DNA from: Uloborus plumipes
Taxonomy: Eukaryota; Arthropoda; Arachnida; Araneae; Uloboridae
Length of the DNA: 64,000 bases
Assembly: GCA_038373865.1 (NCBI GenBank)
Contig: JAXGGA010003367.1
Location: forward strand, 40,060 to 104,059
Direction: 5' to 3'
This document shows, in pieces, positions 11,585-21,181 of the stretch (positions are counted from its first letter, which is position 1; each line of letters begins with the position of its first letter). Below the pieces are notes generated by a model, which was not told the origin of the DNA, did not search any database, and saw only the letters and a program-made list of their open reading frames with translations. A program made the translations under genes and the position numbers.

Positions 11585-12802
11585 CACTGGAGTGACAAAA
11601 GTCATGGGATACCTCTTAATATCGTGTCGGCCCTCCTTTTGCCCGGCGAAGTGCAACAACTCGACGTGGCATGGACTCAACAAGTCGTTGGAAGTCTTCT
11701 GCAGGAATATTGAGCCATGCTGTCTCGATAGACGTCCATAATTGTGAAAGCGTTGATGGGGCAGGATTTTGGGCACGAACAGACCTCTCGATGGTGTCCC
11801 ATAAATGCTCAATGGGATTCATGTCGGGCAATCTAGGTGGCCAAATCATTCGTTGGAATTGTCCAGAATTTTCTTCAAACCAATTGCGAACAGTTGTGGC
11901 CCGGTGACATGGCGCATTGTCATCCATAAAAATCCCATCGTTGTTTGGGTACATGAAGTCCATGAATGGCTGCAAGTGATCTCCAAGTAGCTGCACATAA
12001 GCATTTCCAGTCAATGTTCGGTCCAGTCGCACTAGAGGACCAAGTCCATGCCATGAAAAAACAGCCCACACCATTACGGAGCCACCACCAGCTTGAACAG
12101 TGCCTTGCTGACAGTTTGGGTCCATGGCTTCGTGGAGTCTGCGCCACACTCGAACCCTACCATCGGCTCTTACCAGCTGAAATCGTGACTCATCGGACCA
12201 GGCCACGGTTTTCCATTCATCTAGGGACCAACCGATATGCTCACGTGCCCACGAGAGTCGCTGCAAGCGATGTCGTTCTGTCAGTAAAGGCACTCGAGTC
12301 GGTCTTCTGCTGGAATAGCCCAAGAAATCCAAATTTCTCCGCACAGTTCTAGCAGACACGTCCATTGTACGTCCCACATTGATTTCTACGGTGATTTGAC
12401 GCAGTGTTGCTTGTCTGTTAGAATTTACGACTCTTTGCAGACGTCGCCGGTCTCGATCTTTAAGTGCAGGCGGTCGACCACTGCGCTGTCCATGGTGGGA
12501 TGTTATGCCTGAAATTTCATACTCTCGGCACACTCTTGACACAGTGGATCTGGGAATGTTGAATTCTCTAACGATTTCCGAAATGGCATGACCCATGCGT
12601 CTAGCTCCAACTAACATTCCGCGTTCAAAGTCTGTTAATTCACGTCGTGCGGTCATCATCACGTTAAAACCTCTTCACATGAATAACTTGAACAGAAATG
12701 AAAGCTCTGTAAAAGCACTGCGCATTTATACCTGTTCTATGCGATGCTACTGCCATCTGAAAATTTGCATATTGCTATCCCATGACTTTTGTCACTTCAG
12801 TG
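11585..12802 (-). mobile_element. Tc1-like transposon, full length
   Basis: The inverted termini begin CACTGGAGTGACAAAAGTCA on the left and end TGACTTTTGTCACTTCAGTG on the right. They differ at one position over about 27 bp and are flanked by TATA on both sides, consistent with a TA target duplication. The 1,218-bp body carries one uninterrupted transposase gene on the minus strand. Intact ends and an intact ORF suggest recent arrival in intron 4 of the Ig gene. It is in antisense orientation to that gene. Confidence 0.9.
11616..12662 (-). CDS. Tc1-like DDE transposase, complete
   Basis: This 348-residue protein is the expected length for Tc1-family transposases, which bind the terminal repeats and catalyse cut-and-paste at TA sites in the nucleus. 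The N-terminal half has paired helix-turn-helix domains (about residues 8-50 and 66-118) joined by a GRPP hook (62-65) in place of the usual GRPR. The catalytic triad is visible as D157 (VAWSDESRF), D248 (IFMDDNAPCH) and E285 (MNPIEHLWD). I count 36 residues between the second Asp and the Glu, so a DD36E type rather than classical DD34E. A glycine-rich box (AGGGSVMVWA, 191-200) precedes the second Asp. The ORF opens with three Met codons; the first is taken, and the second or third is equally possible. No internal stop or frameshift was found. Confidence 0.92.
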   Translation of the reverse strand: MMMTARRELTDFERGMLVGARRMGHAISEIVREFNIPRSTVSRVCREYEISGITSHHGQRSGRPPALKDRDRRRLQRVVNSNRQATLRQITVEINVGRTMDVSARTVRRNLDFLGYSSRRPTRVPLLTERHRLQRLSWAREHIGWSLDEWKTVAWSDESRFQLVRADGRVRVWRRLHEAMDPNCQQGTVQAGGGSVMVWAVFSWHGLGPLVRLDRTLTGNAYVQLLGDHLQPFMDFMYPNNDGIFMDDNAPCHRATTVRNWFEENSGQFQRMIWPPRLPDMNPIEHLWDTIERSVRAQNPAPSTLSQLWTSIETAWLNIPAEDFQRLVESMPRRVVALRRAKGGPTRY

Positions 12803-13004
12803 TATAAAAAATAAAAACTTGTTTCTAAATGTTGTGAATTTGTAAAAATGTGATTACATACTTTTTTCTCACAAGTTTCAAAAATGTAAGCAAAAATAAT
12901 ATTTTTTTAAAATGACAAGTTCTCAAAATTTTCAATGATCCTAATTTCAGTAGTAAAGTTATAATAAAATTAAACAACTAATTGATTTTTTTTACTTCAC
13001 ACAG
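12803..13004. other. intron 4, right end
   Basis: AT-rich intron sequence ending in a pyrimidine tract and ACACAG acceptor. Confidence 0.6.
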
Positions 13005-13124
13005 CAATGGAAAAGAAGAAACCTGCCAAAAGTGGAGCAGGAAAACCTCCAAGAATCACTAAACATGTTTCCAGCATGATTGTTAAAGACGGAGATCCTT
13101 TAACGTTCTCATGTACAATCAAAT
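13005..13124 (+). CDS. Ig-repeat protein exon 5: basic linker and start of Ig domain 2
   Basis: The acceptor is CTTCACACAG and the donor GTAAGT at 13125. It enters and leaves in phase 1. The product opens with a Lys-rich linker (PMEKKKPAKSGAGKPPRITK) and runs into strands A and B of Ig domain 2, with the first core cysteine in LTFSC. The intron interrupts the domain just after strand B, before the core Trp. Ig domain 3 is interrupted in the same place. Confidence 0.85.
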
Positions 13125-13595
13125 GTAAGTATTTTTAATTTCATGGGTGAATCCTTCACATATTAGGAATGGAAAGTAATGTCGTTTTGCAGAAACATTT
13201 TTTTTTATTTTTTTAATCAGCAATTAAAAAAAATATTGATTAAAAAGGAATTATTTAAAGAGGCAGATAAGAGGACACTATGCTTCGAACATTTTGGTTA
13301 AGGTTCGGGATGCGAGAACATAGAGGTTCTACCAATTTAATTCATTTGTGTGCATATTTTATAGTATAATTTTTCTCTATCAATATTTACTTTTAGCTGT
13401 TCGTCATTTTACCCACCTCCATTCGTCATCTTACCCATCAGTTGGGGAAAGAGGGCGACAAACGATATTTAATTTTGATGACATATTGTTCATATTTCAA
13501 AAGGAGATAAAAAGAGTTTCCTTCTTTTACTTATCACTTCACTTTAAAACTTAGCACTTTTTAAAGAAGTTGTGGTTATTAGTTTCAAAATTTTA
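13125..13595. other. intron 5, left part
   Basis: AT-rich non-coding. A short palindromic pair around 13415 (ATTTTACCCACC / ATCTTACCCATC, direct) is weak. Nothing else was recognised. Confidence 0.45.
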
Positions 13596-13970
13596 CACTG
13601 TAAAAAATGAATGTTGTTTTTACAGTACAATACAGTTAATTTTATAGTAACAAACTGTAAAAATTGCTAATTTTACAGTAATAAACTTTAACATTGCTCA
13701 TTTTACAGTACTAAACTGTAAAATTGCTAATTTTACAGTTTATTACAGTGCATTTTACTGTTTTAAACAAGAACCTCTATGCTGCCAGTATAATAACTGT
13801 TGTTTTTAGAGTATAATGCACTTAAATTTTATGGCAATAAACGGTAAAATTTTAAACTTTACAGTAAGAAACTGTAAAATCGCTAGTATTACTGCGTATT
13901 TTACAGTTTTAAATTAGAACCTCTGCTGCCAGTATCATACTGTAAAAACAACTGTTCATTTTTTGCACTG
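13596..13970. mobile_element. 'ACAGT' MITE copy 1
   Basis: The ends CACTGTAAAAAATGAATG and ATTTTTTGCACTG (right) are imperfect inverted repeats flanked by TA. The interior is made of alternating forms of TTTTACAGT and its complement ACTGTAAAA, so it is both internally repeated and self-complementary. About 375 bp, with no coding capacity. Six more copies lie in this window. Confidence 0.8.
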
Positions 13971-14058
13971 TACTTCCCATCTAAAAGCGAAAAGAATATT
14001 TTGAAGCTTTTTATCGTCATCTGTTTACCAATGCCTTTTAACAAATTATTTTGTCTAG

Positions 14059-14256
14059 GTGCTTCACCATTCGATGTCGTATGGCTCCATAACGAAAAGG
14101 AGATCAAAAACAGCAAAGATTTCCAGTACGTGACAGAAGGAGATGAATACAAGCTCGTCGTGCCAGAGATATTCCCGGATGACGCCGGAATCTACACATG
14201 TGAGGCATTCAACGATGCCGGAGAAGCTTTCAGCAGTTGTACACTAGTCGTTTTAG
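14059..14256 (+). CDS. Ig-repeat protein exon 6: rest of Ig domain 2
   Basis: The acceptor is TTTTGTCTAG and the donor GTAGAG at 14257, a weaker donor than the GTAAGT used by most exons here. Phase 1 at both ends. The product starts ASPFDVVWLHNEKEIKNSKD, carrying the core Trp, and contains the complete F-strand motif DDAGIYTCEAFNDAGEA with the second core cysteine, ending CTLVVL. With exon 5 this makes an I-set domain of normal length. A pogo-like MITE begins 27 bp beyond the donor. Confidence 0.87.
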
Positions 14257-14283
14257 GTAGAGATTACTCCTTTCTTCTAAATA

Positions 14284-14834
14284 CAGTGAACTCTCACTTA
14301 TGCGCCGGCCCAAGGGACCAACAGAAAAAAGCGCATATAAGTGAGAGCGACGCATAAGTGAACAAGCCTATTTAAAGGTCTAAAGGGCAAGATCAGTTCT
14401 AATGTGAGCATGAATAAGAATGTTTCTATGAAAAAGGTTCCTATTACTACGATTTGGCAATTAATGTAACGTAACTACAATGCTAAAGAGAAAACGAAAA
14501 TTGCAGCATACTTAGTCACAAACTGTTCCCTTGAAAACGATCCATAATAGATAATTGTCCCTCTCCGAACTCTAGTTCATGCGGAAAAATGCCTTCCGTG
14601 GGCAATAAAGGCGAAAGATTAAACAGGAAATATGCTTATTTTTTAAAGAAAATAAGTTAAATTTTTTATAATTTACGAAAAATTTGCGCATAAGTGAAAT
14701 ATTTATGTTTAGAACGAAGCATGAATGAATGATATTATCATTATTTTGCTATGAAATGTGCTGGGACCATTGAAAATCGTCGAATAAAAGAAACAGGTGC
14801 ATAAATGAGGCGGTGTATAAGTGAGAGTTCACTG
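14284..14834. mobile_element. pogo-like MITE copy 1
   Basis: The left end CAGTGAACTCTCACTTATGC and the right end ATAAGTGAGAGTTCACTG are inverted repeats flanked by TA. Subterminal repeats of 'GCATAAGTGA' occur inside both ends. The 551-bp interior has no ORF. The CAGT start and TA duplication resemble pogo/Tigger-derived non-autonomous elements. The same family, with insertions inside it, is at 35938-38733. Confidence 0.8.
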
Positions 14835-15705
14835 TAGTACAAGAAGTACAGTCAACTGGGGTCATTTCGGAGGGAGGTCATTCAGGAGTTAAGTACAATG
14901 ATCTGTAAATGAAAACAAGTTTGGCTGATTTGTCATTTCTAAGCCTGTTGTGTTGTTTCGATTGTACCCAGACATATGTAGGAAAAATTATAAAATTATT
15001 TGAAAATTAAATTAATTATGCAATAATTTACAAAAATTTAATAAACAAACTGTGAAAATAAAGAATAAAAATAACATTGAATTATTTCCTTCAAATAATG
15101 ATTTTTGTTAATTTATTTAATTCTTTTTTAAAGAACCATAAAATAAAATCAATGGTTTAAAAAAAAACACCTACATCTTGACTTTAAAATCTTTAATGCA
15201 ATTCACCAAGTATAGAAAATCAGGCTTTTTTTTCTTTCGAATTCTTGTCCTATTAATATGCATATTTAATTTTTTGACACTGTTTTTAGACTTACTGAAT
15301 TTTAACTGAATGTTGAAGAGGATTGTATGACAAACTCATTTTTAAATGAATACTTTAATAACTTAACTTCTAACAGATGAATCCCTCCTAACTCCAAACG
15401 CAAAAATTTTAGTCCATATACTTCGCAACTTTTCTTTTCAATGATCTTGAGATTTTAAATTTTTCTTTGGTTTCAATTAATATTATTTCATAAATATATG
15501 ACTCGTTCTATTTTCTTTTGGTAAGAACCTTTGTAATTAATATTTACTTGTTTATTGGTTTTCCTATTAAATACTCTGAACTTCATTCTCAGTAAATTCA
15601 TTCTTCTGAACTTAAAAAAAAAATATTTAAATCAATGATTTAAAAAAAATCAACTGATTTAAATCGCTCAACCCTTGCTCTGACGTGCTGTTATTTATTT
15701 TTCAG
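14835..15705. other. intron 6, right part
   Basis: AT-rich. 'CAGTCAACTGGGGTCATTTC' near 14850 resembles a transposon terminus, but no partner end was found. The phrase TCAATGATTTAAAAAAAATC near 15633 echoes TCAATGGTTTAAAAAAAAAC near 15149. No gene was seen. Confidence 0.4.
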
Positions 15706-15819
15706 TTCCTAATGAACCAGTCAAAGGACCAGGATTCAAGAAATTCCCACAGTCACAAACAGTTCACGAAAATCAGCCAACCACTTTCACTGCAGAGCTG
15801 GAAAACAGCGCTGATAAAG
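15706..15819 (+). CDS. Ig-repeat protein exon 7: linker and start of Ig domain 3
   Basis: The acceptor is TTATTTTTCAG and the donor GTGAGC at 15820; phase 1 at both ends. The product VPNEPVKGPGFKKFPQSQTV enters strands A and B of Ig domain 3: ENQPTTFTAELENSADK. The position of the usual strand-B cysteine is occupied by Ala (TFTAEL). The intron falls at the same structural point as in Ig domain 2. Confidence 0.83.
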
Positions 15820-16041
15820 GTGAGCCATTTTTACCTTGTGACGAGTCAAGAATAAAATTTACGTGGGCAAAAATTTATTGCGGTGGACTTAAACTTGGTA
15901 CTAGAGTTTTAAAAAAAAGTCATTCTTCTCAAAATATGCGGTTATTAACCGATATTATTTGTAGTCTTGTAAACAGTGGTTCAAAAATTGCTCTGTAAAA
16001 ATAATATCAATGACCATCAGAATTTATTTCCTCATCGCTTA
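15820..16041. other. intron 7, left end
   Basis: Short AT-rich intron stretch before the MITE. Nothing was recognised. Confidence 0.5.
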
Positions 16042-16490
16042 CACTGTAAAAAATGAATGTTATTTTTACAGTATAATACAGCTATTTTTATGGTAATAAA
16101 CTAAAAATTGCTAATTTTACAGTAATAAACTGTTAAATTGCTCAAGTGCTCATGTTACAGTGCTAAACTGTAAAATTGCTCATTTTATAGTAATAAACTG
16201 TAAAATTGCTCATTTTACAGTAATAAACTGTTAAAAAGCTAGTTTTACAGTTTATTACTGCGAATTTTACAGCTTTAAATTGGAACCTGTGCTGCCAGTA
16301 TTATACTGTTGCTTTTACAGTATAATACAGCTAAATTTGACGGCAATAAACTTTAAATTTTCTAACTTTACAGTAAGAAACTGTAAAATTGCTAGTTTTA
16401 CAGTTTATTACTCTGCATTTTACAGTTTTAAATTGGAACCTCGACTACCAGTATTATACTGTAAAAACAACAGTTCGTTTTTTTTTAGTG
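16042..16490. mobile_element. 'ACAGT' MITE copy 2
   Basis: Same family as 13596-13970, with left end CACTGTAAAAAATGAATG. The internal ACTGTAAAATTGCT units are expanded, making it about 450 bp. The right end near 16490 is diverged (TTTTTTTAGTG). Short reading frames inside are by-products of the repeat. Confidence 0.75.
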
Positions 16491-17631
16491 CATAAAATTC
16501 AACTTTTTAAGTATTCATTGCACAAAACATGCAGAATTCGGAAAGAGCAAAATGTTTATGACGTAAATTTGGTCTGCGTTGTATTTTAAAGTCTTCTCCT
16601 AAGGTGGATTTTGTTTTTCTTTGCTGCCGATAATTTTCTTTCGCGGGTGATAACCAATGAGAAGTTTAGAATAGGAGGTGCTCATAACAAGGCAAAATTA
16701 ACACTAATTTAATCTCTGGTGCTAGATAATAACAACCCATAAATGTCTACATATTGAGACACGTTCCTGGAACAATTCAACTTGTTATTAGCGTGAAGCT
16801 TTAGGTTTTCTGTAAGTTAGGTTTTCCGTAAAAGAACTGGTTCATTCGTCCCTTGCCAGAGATGAAGCGGTTGAACACGAGTTCTCTAAATGATATTCAG
16901 TGGGCCTAAACATTAAAACACAATTTATAGTCATATTAACAAGATGGGACTGTCTAGTGGTTTGAAACACCAGAAATCTTTACAGCTTTCGCTAGCGTAG
17001 CCAGAATTTAATCTTGAAAAAGAGAGGAGAGAACTTACATATTGATTTGATGTATCTAAATTACCGTATTGACATTGGCAACATATACTCGCTTCCTAAA
17101 GCTAAGCACGGATCTATATAGACATCGCTAGCTCTAAATCTGCCAAGAATTGCAGCTTCTCCATCAGTTCCTGCTTTACGAGTCTGGGACTTGTCGCAAT
17201 AAATGTTTAAGAGCCCATGGCACCCGCATAAGAGCGGCCAGGGGTACGCCTGCAATAGGAGGCAAGCGGAAAAGGGGCCTATTATGGGAAAAGTAAGGTA
17301 AAGCTTATTTGTAAATGTAAATTTTACAGAACCTGAAAATGACGAGGAAATGTCGAAGAAATGTCACCACTGAAAGAAATGCGGGAACCATAGGAGGACC
17401 CTGTGGGAGAACGGGGGAACTCTGCAAAATATTCTGAAATACAGCGAAACACACCACCACTTACGCGTAAATACATTAATTTCTCAAAGCCAGAGAAAGG
17501 CATTTGACCCCTCTCACCCTTTTTAAATGTCAGGCCTGTCCTTGAAGTTGGCCCCAAAAACGCCCCTACGCTACAACACAAGTGACACTCATGTCTCTTA
17601 ATTTAGTTAAATGTTATACAAACCAAAAAAA
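16491..17631. other. intron 7, middle part
   Basis: Mixed composition. The stretch near 17563-17625 resembles 18002-18062 (around CACTCATG/TGCTCTTAG), suggesting a duplicated segment. Its two copies sit on either side of the TACTGTC MITE. No coding exon was recognised. Confidence 0.4.
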
Positions 17632-17945
17632 TACTGTCTGATTTTCTTAGGTAAAACCTTCCGCGTATTTACGCATGAGTCAGGTCTTCTCTGATTTTAC
17701 CAAAATAGGGGTGATTGGTAAAATAACAATAAGGGGAAGAATAATTAGAAGCATTTTGAGCCGTATCGAACAACGTAGAGAACGATGCTAATTTCAAATA
17801 AATAGTTCAGTTGAATATGTCAAAATCATAGCAAAAATAACTTTTAAATTGAAAACTTCGGAAATTTCCCACTCACAACCCATCACCCCTTTTCAAAGTG
17901 GAATGGCTCGCGAGTGCCAGGCGCGACTTTCACGAACGGACAGTA
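17632..17945. mobile_element. TACTGTC MITE copy 1
   Basis: Begins TACTGTCTGATTTTCTTAGG and ends GAACGGACAGTA, short inverted termini with TA at the borders. The 314-bp interior is non-coding. Related copies are at 18455, 19363 and, inverted, 52560. It ends 157 bp before the acceptor of the last Ig exon. Confidence 0.75.
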
Positions 17946-18101
17946 TCTAAGAATTTTTCTATAATACCACGTCATTTCTTTTTTCTAATAACCGAAACCC
18001 CCCTTCGCTGCATACAAGTTGCACTCATTGCTCTTAGCTTAGTTGAATCTTATCCAAACTAGAACGATATCTAAGTATTTTCTACTTCATTCTTTTTCTA
18101 G

Positions 18102-18304
18102 TGACCTGGACGAAAGACGGCAAAGTCCTAGACGAGAAGAGCGCCCTCATCAAGACGTCCAAGTCTGGCAAGGAGTGCAGCCTGAGCATCGAGAAGTGCT
18201 CCTCCACCGATGTGGGACAGTACAGTCTCCGGGCAGCGAGTTCCTCACTGGGAGACAGTATAGCCACCTTCTCGTTAAATGTTCTCACCGAAAGTGACCT
18301 GTGA
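18102..18304 (+). CDS. Ig-repeat protein exon 8: rest of Ig domain 3 and C-terminus
   Basis: The acceptor is TTTTTCTAG; the exon starts two bases into a codon split by intron 7 and runs to TGA at 18302-18304. The product starts VTWTKDGKVLDEKSALIKTS with the core Trp, then KECSLSIEKCSSTDVGQYSL, ending LNVLTESDL. The F strand reads DVGQYSLRA: the usual Y-x-C has Leu in place of Cys. So this last domain lacks both canonical core cysteines. This is tolerated in intracellular muscle Ig domains, which do not rely on the disulfide. It is GC-richer than its surroundings, as expected of conserved coding DNA. A competing GTG-initiated frame is simply this exon read in isolation. Confidence 0.87.
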
Positions 18305-18454
18305 TCAGGATTGGTGAGTTATTCTCAGAGACCTTATAGGCCACCACACGGAAAATGGCCATTTTGTCCCGCACGTGACGCTTTATATATTTAATTAAAA
18401 ATAATAATATAAAGAGGTATTGAATGAAATCACTCACTTATGAAATCACCCACG
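18305..18454 (+). other. 3' UTR start, possible further splice donor
   Basis: Twelve bases after the stop codon the sequence reads TTGGTGAGTT, a plausible splice donor. The 3' UTR may therefore be spliced to an exon beginning at 19848. Confidence 0.35.
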
Positions 18455-18768
18455 TACTGTCTAATTTTCTGAGGTAAAACCTTCCGCGTGTTTACGCATG
18501 AGTCAGGTCTTCTCTGATCTTACCAAAATAGGAGTGATAGGTGAGATAACAATAAAGAAAAGAATAATAATAAGCATTTTGAGCCGTATCAAACAACGTG
18601 GAACGGTGCTAATTTCAAATACATAGTTAAGTTAAATGTGTCAAAAGGATAGCAAACATTTAAGTTTTAAATTGAAAACTTCAGAAAGTTTCCACTCACA
18701 AGCCATCACCCCGTTTTTAAGTGGAATGGTTCGCGAGTGCTAGGCGCGGCTTTCACGGACGGACAGTA
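18455..18768. mobile_element. TACTGTC MITE copy 2
   Basis: Aligns along its whole length with 17632-17945; the ends are TACTGTCTAATTTTCTGAGG and GACGGACAGTA with flanking TA. Non-coding. It lies directly downstream of the last coding exon. Confidence 0.75.
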
Positions 18769-19362
18769 TGTGTGATTCCTTAAGAAAAAAAACTTTGTGT
18801 CATTACCTATTACTTTTTCCTGAAATATATGAACTGTCACATGCGTTACCAAATGTCTATTTTTCGTGGAATAACCATGTACCTATTTTTTTTCAACGAC
18901 GGTTTAAATTATTATTTCTCAACAAATGAGATGTGTTTCATTGACATTGGAGCCTTAGCTTTCAAAATCTACATTTTTTTTGTCATTACTAACTTAATAG
19001 AGCAAAAAATTAACTAATTCATAAAGATCGTAATGAATGGTTGACTTTGTAATAATTTGGTGGTAATTAAATTTCATTTTTATCTACTCTTTCTATTTTT
19101 ACTAGAACAAGTCTTAGATGAGCTTTATATATAAAATAATGAGCGATACAAGAAGCATGTGCGAGATTCAGGCGGCCTGCGCAAATTTGCCGATAACTTG
19201 CCGGTAACCGTGTCAAACAAGGGAAAATGCGTTAAGTAAGCGATTAAATTGTAACGATCTATTTTCTATATTTGCAATAATTTATCAGTGCAAGAAAGTG
19301 TCGAAGAATTCATTAAGAACTTATACGTTTATGAAATATTTCTTCCAACGGACATACACAAG
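18769..19362. other. spacer between MITE copies
   Basis: AT-rich. A 62-codon frame at 18829-19017 is hydrophobic, but I see no support for a gene. Confidence 0.4.
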
Positions 19363-19656
19363 TACTGTCTGATTTTCTGAAGTAAAACCTTTCGCGTAGT
19401 ATTTACGCATGCGTCAGGTCTTCTCTGATCTTACCAAAAAAGTAGTGATAGGTAAGATAACAATAAACGGAAGAATAATAAGAAGCATTTTGAGTCGTAT
19501 CAAGCAACGTAGAACGATGCTAATTTCAAATACATACTTTAGTTGAATGTGTCAAATGAATAGCAAAAATGCAAGTTTTAAATTGAAAGCTTCGGAAAGT
19601 TCCCACTTACAACCCAGCACCACTTTTTTAAGTGGAATGGTTTGCGTGTGCTAGGC
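19363..19656. mobile_element. TACTGTC MITE copy 3 (right end missing)
   Basis: Starts TACTGTCTGATTTTCTGAAG and follows the other copies to about GCGTGTGCTAGGC near 19655. There it stops, so the right terminus is lost. Confidence 0.7.
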
Positions 19657-19847
19657 TATATTTTTAGTTATTAAAAAAATAGATTATTTATTAACATATA
19701 TGGAAATCATTTAAAACGAAGTCATATTAGATTTTTATAACTCAATTCTCTTAAACAAGCAATTGATAAAATGCATTGAATGTCACGATTGGTTCTTTTT
19801 GAATGCTTTGCATCGCTTTTTAGCATAATATATTTTTTTACTTTCAG

Positions 19848-20760
19848 GTTCCTTTTTAAAAAGTTTCTGCCGCACTTGTTCTCGTCTGTTCTGGAGCATG
19901 CGCAGAAGAAACTTACGACAAGAAACGAAAGAAAAAATCGTCTACGAACGTAAATCGATATTTTACAGTATCTGTACAGACATCATAACATTGTCCGCGT
20001 GTATGTGTGTGTGTGTTTCTGCGTGGTATAAATCTTAAATTATCAATGGAACGAGCTGAATCTGGTCTTAAAGAAGTCACTTATCTAATAAATAATTGAT
20101 AAACTGAAGAAAATCAAACAAAATCTTAAAAACGAAATGTAAATGAAAATACTTATGAAAAATATCAATACTGCATCATATTTTAATCAAACGCCGTGAT
20201 TTTGGAAAAAGACATTTAAGTTATTGAATCATTAATTTATGTGAATGCAATTTGTAGGATTGAAAATGTGAATTCAATGGGATAACTCCGACAAGTTAAA
20301 ACTGCGCTCAAGTTTTATTGCCTATTCGAAAAGCAGGTAATTTATTTGACTGTACCTCACATCAATAAGAGTCCCTGTCTGCTTTGTACTGGTACAGGCT
20401 ATTGATTACCTCAACGACTCTCTTGGAAAAACGGAGGAAATTGAAACTATTATTGAATTTAATCTTTCCATCCAACAAAGTGCATTGCAAATCTTTCATA
20501 GAAATCATCATTGCTTTAAAAGTTCGAAACAAAGCTCTACCACTTGTAAATTAAGAATAAGGAAAAATGTCTGGATTAAGAAATGCTCGCCATTTTGAAA
20601 AAAATCTGTGCAAATTTTCATGTTCTTAACGTCTCAAAAACATGTAGTGTCCGTTTTGCATCCTGAAGCCCAAATTTTTGTTCAAATTTCGTCATAGTTT
20701 CTATCAATAGATGTTGTAGAAATATGATTGTCAATAAAGTTGATTCAATCAGTCTGTTTT
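19848..20760 (+). other. possible 3' UTR exon of the Ig-repeat gene
   Basis: A good acceptor (TTTTACTTTCAG) ends at 19847, and AATAAA occurs at 20733-20738, followed by a GT-rich stretch (GTCTGTTTTGTTT). Together with the donor-like site after the stop codon this could be the terminal non-coding exon. No repeat family was recognised inside it. This is inference from signals only. Confidence 0.3.
20733..20738 (+). promoter_or_regulatory. candidate polyadenylation signal
   Basis: AATAAA followed within 30 bp by a GT/T-rich element. It is the most convincing such site downstream of the Ig gene's stop codon. Confidence 0.35.
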
Positions 20761-20842
20761 GTTTATTCTCAATGGTTCTTTTATTCCGTTTACAGGAGAG
20801 AGAGATACAACATCCATTATTAAACATTAACGTTCGAAACTA

Positions 20843-21181
20843 CACTGCAAAAAATGAACCGTTGTTTTTACAGTATAAAACAGGCAGCCAAGGTTCCAAA
20901 TTAAAACTGTAAAATACACAGTAATAAACTGTAAAACTAACAATTTTAGTTTCTTACTGTAAAGTTAGAAATTTTTCAGTTTATTGCCGTAAAATTTAGC
21001 TGTATTATACCGTAAAAACAACACTATAATATTCGCAGCAGAGGCTACAGTTTAAAACTGTAACAAACTGTAAAATTAGCAATTTTGCAGTTTATTACTG
21101 TACAATTAGCAATTCCTTACAGTTTATTACCATAAAATTCGCTGTATTATACTGTGAAAACAACATTAAATTTTTCCAGTG
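20843..21181. mobile_element. 'ACAGT' MITE copy 3
   Basis: Left end CACTGCAAAAAATGAACC and right end TTTTTCCAGTG, with the typical TTTTACAGT / ACTGTAAAA interior. It is inverted relative to copy 1 by the order of GGCAGCCAAGGTTCC and its complement. Non-coding. Confidence 0.75.

Larger units (their letters stand above)
4848..18304 (+). other. gene model: muscle-type Ig-repeat protein, C-terminal part (8 exons)
   Basis: Eight exons, 4848-5130, 6879-7111, 8290-8432, 9890-10046, 13005-13124, 14059-14256, 15706-15819 and 18102-18304, join with GT-AG introns and one continuous frame to give 482 residues and a stop. Order: Ser/Tyr-rich repeat linker (residues 1-94), Ser/Pro/basic linker (95-178), Ig I-set 1 (180-271), basic linker, Ig 2 (287-377), Ig 3 (387-477), short tail ESDL. 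There is no signal peptide or membrane segment, and tandem I-set domains with flexible linkers are typical of sarcomeric or cytoskeletal scaffold proteins. The kinase and Fn3 domains that would separate titin, twitchin, UNC-89 or palladin relatives are not in the window, so no gene symbol is given. The family call is inference from the domain pattern. Confidence 0.8.

Noticed and set aside
11920..12352. Frames of 75-128 codons inside the Tc1 element on either strand
   Set aside because: They are out-of-frame shadows of the 348-residue transposase.
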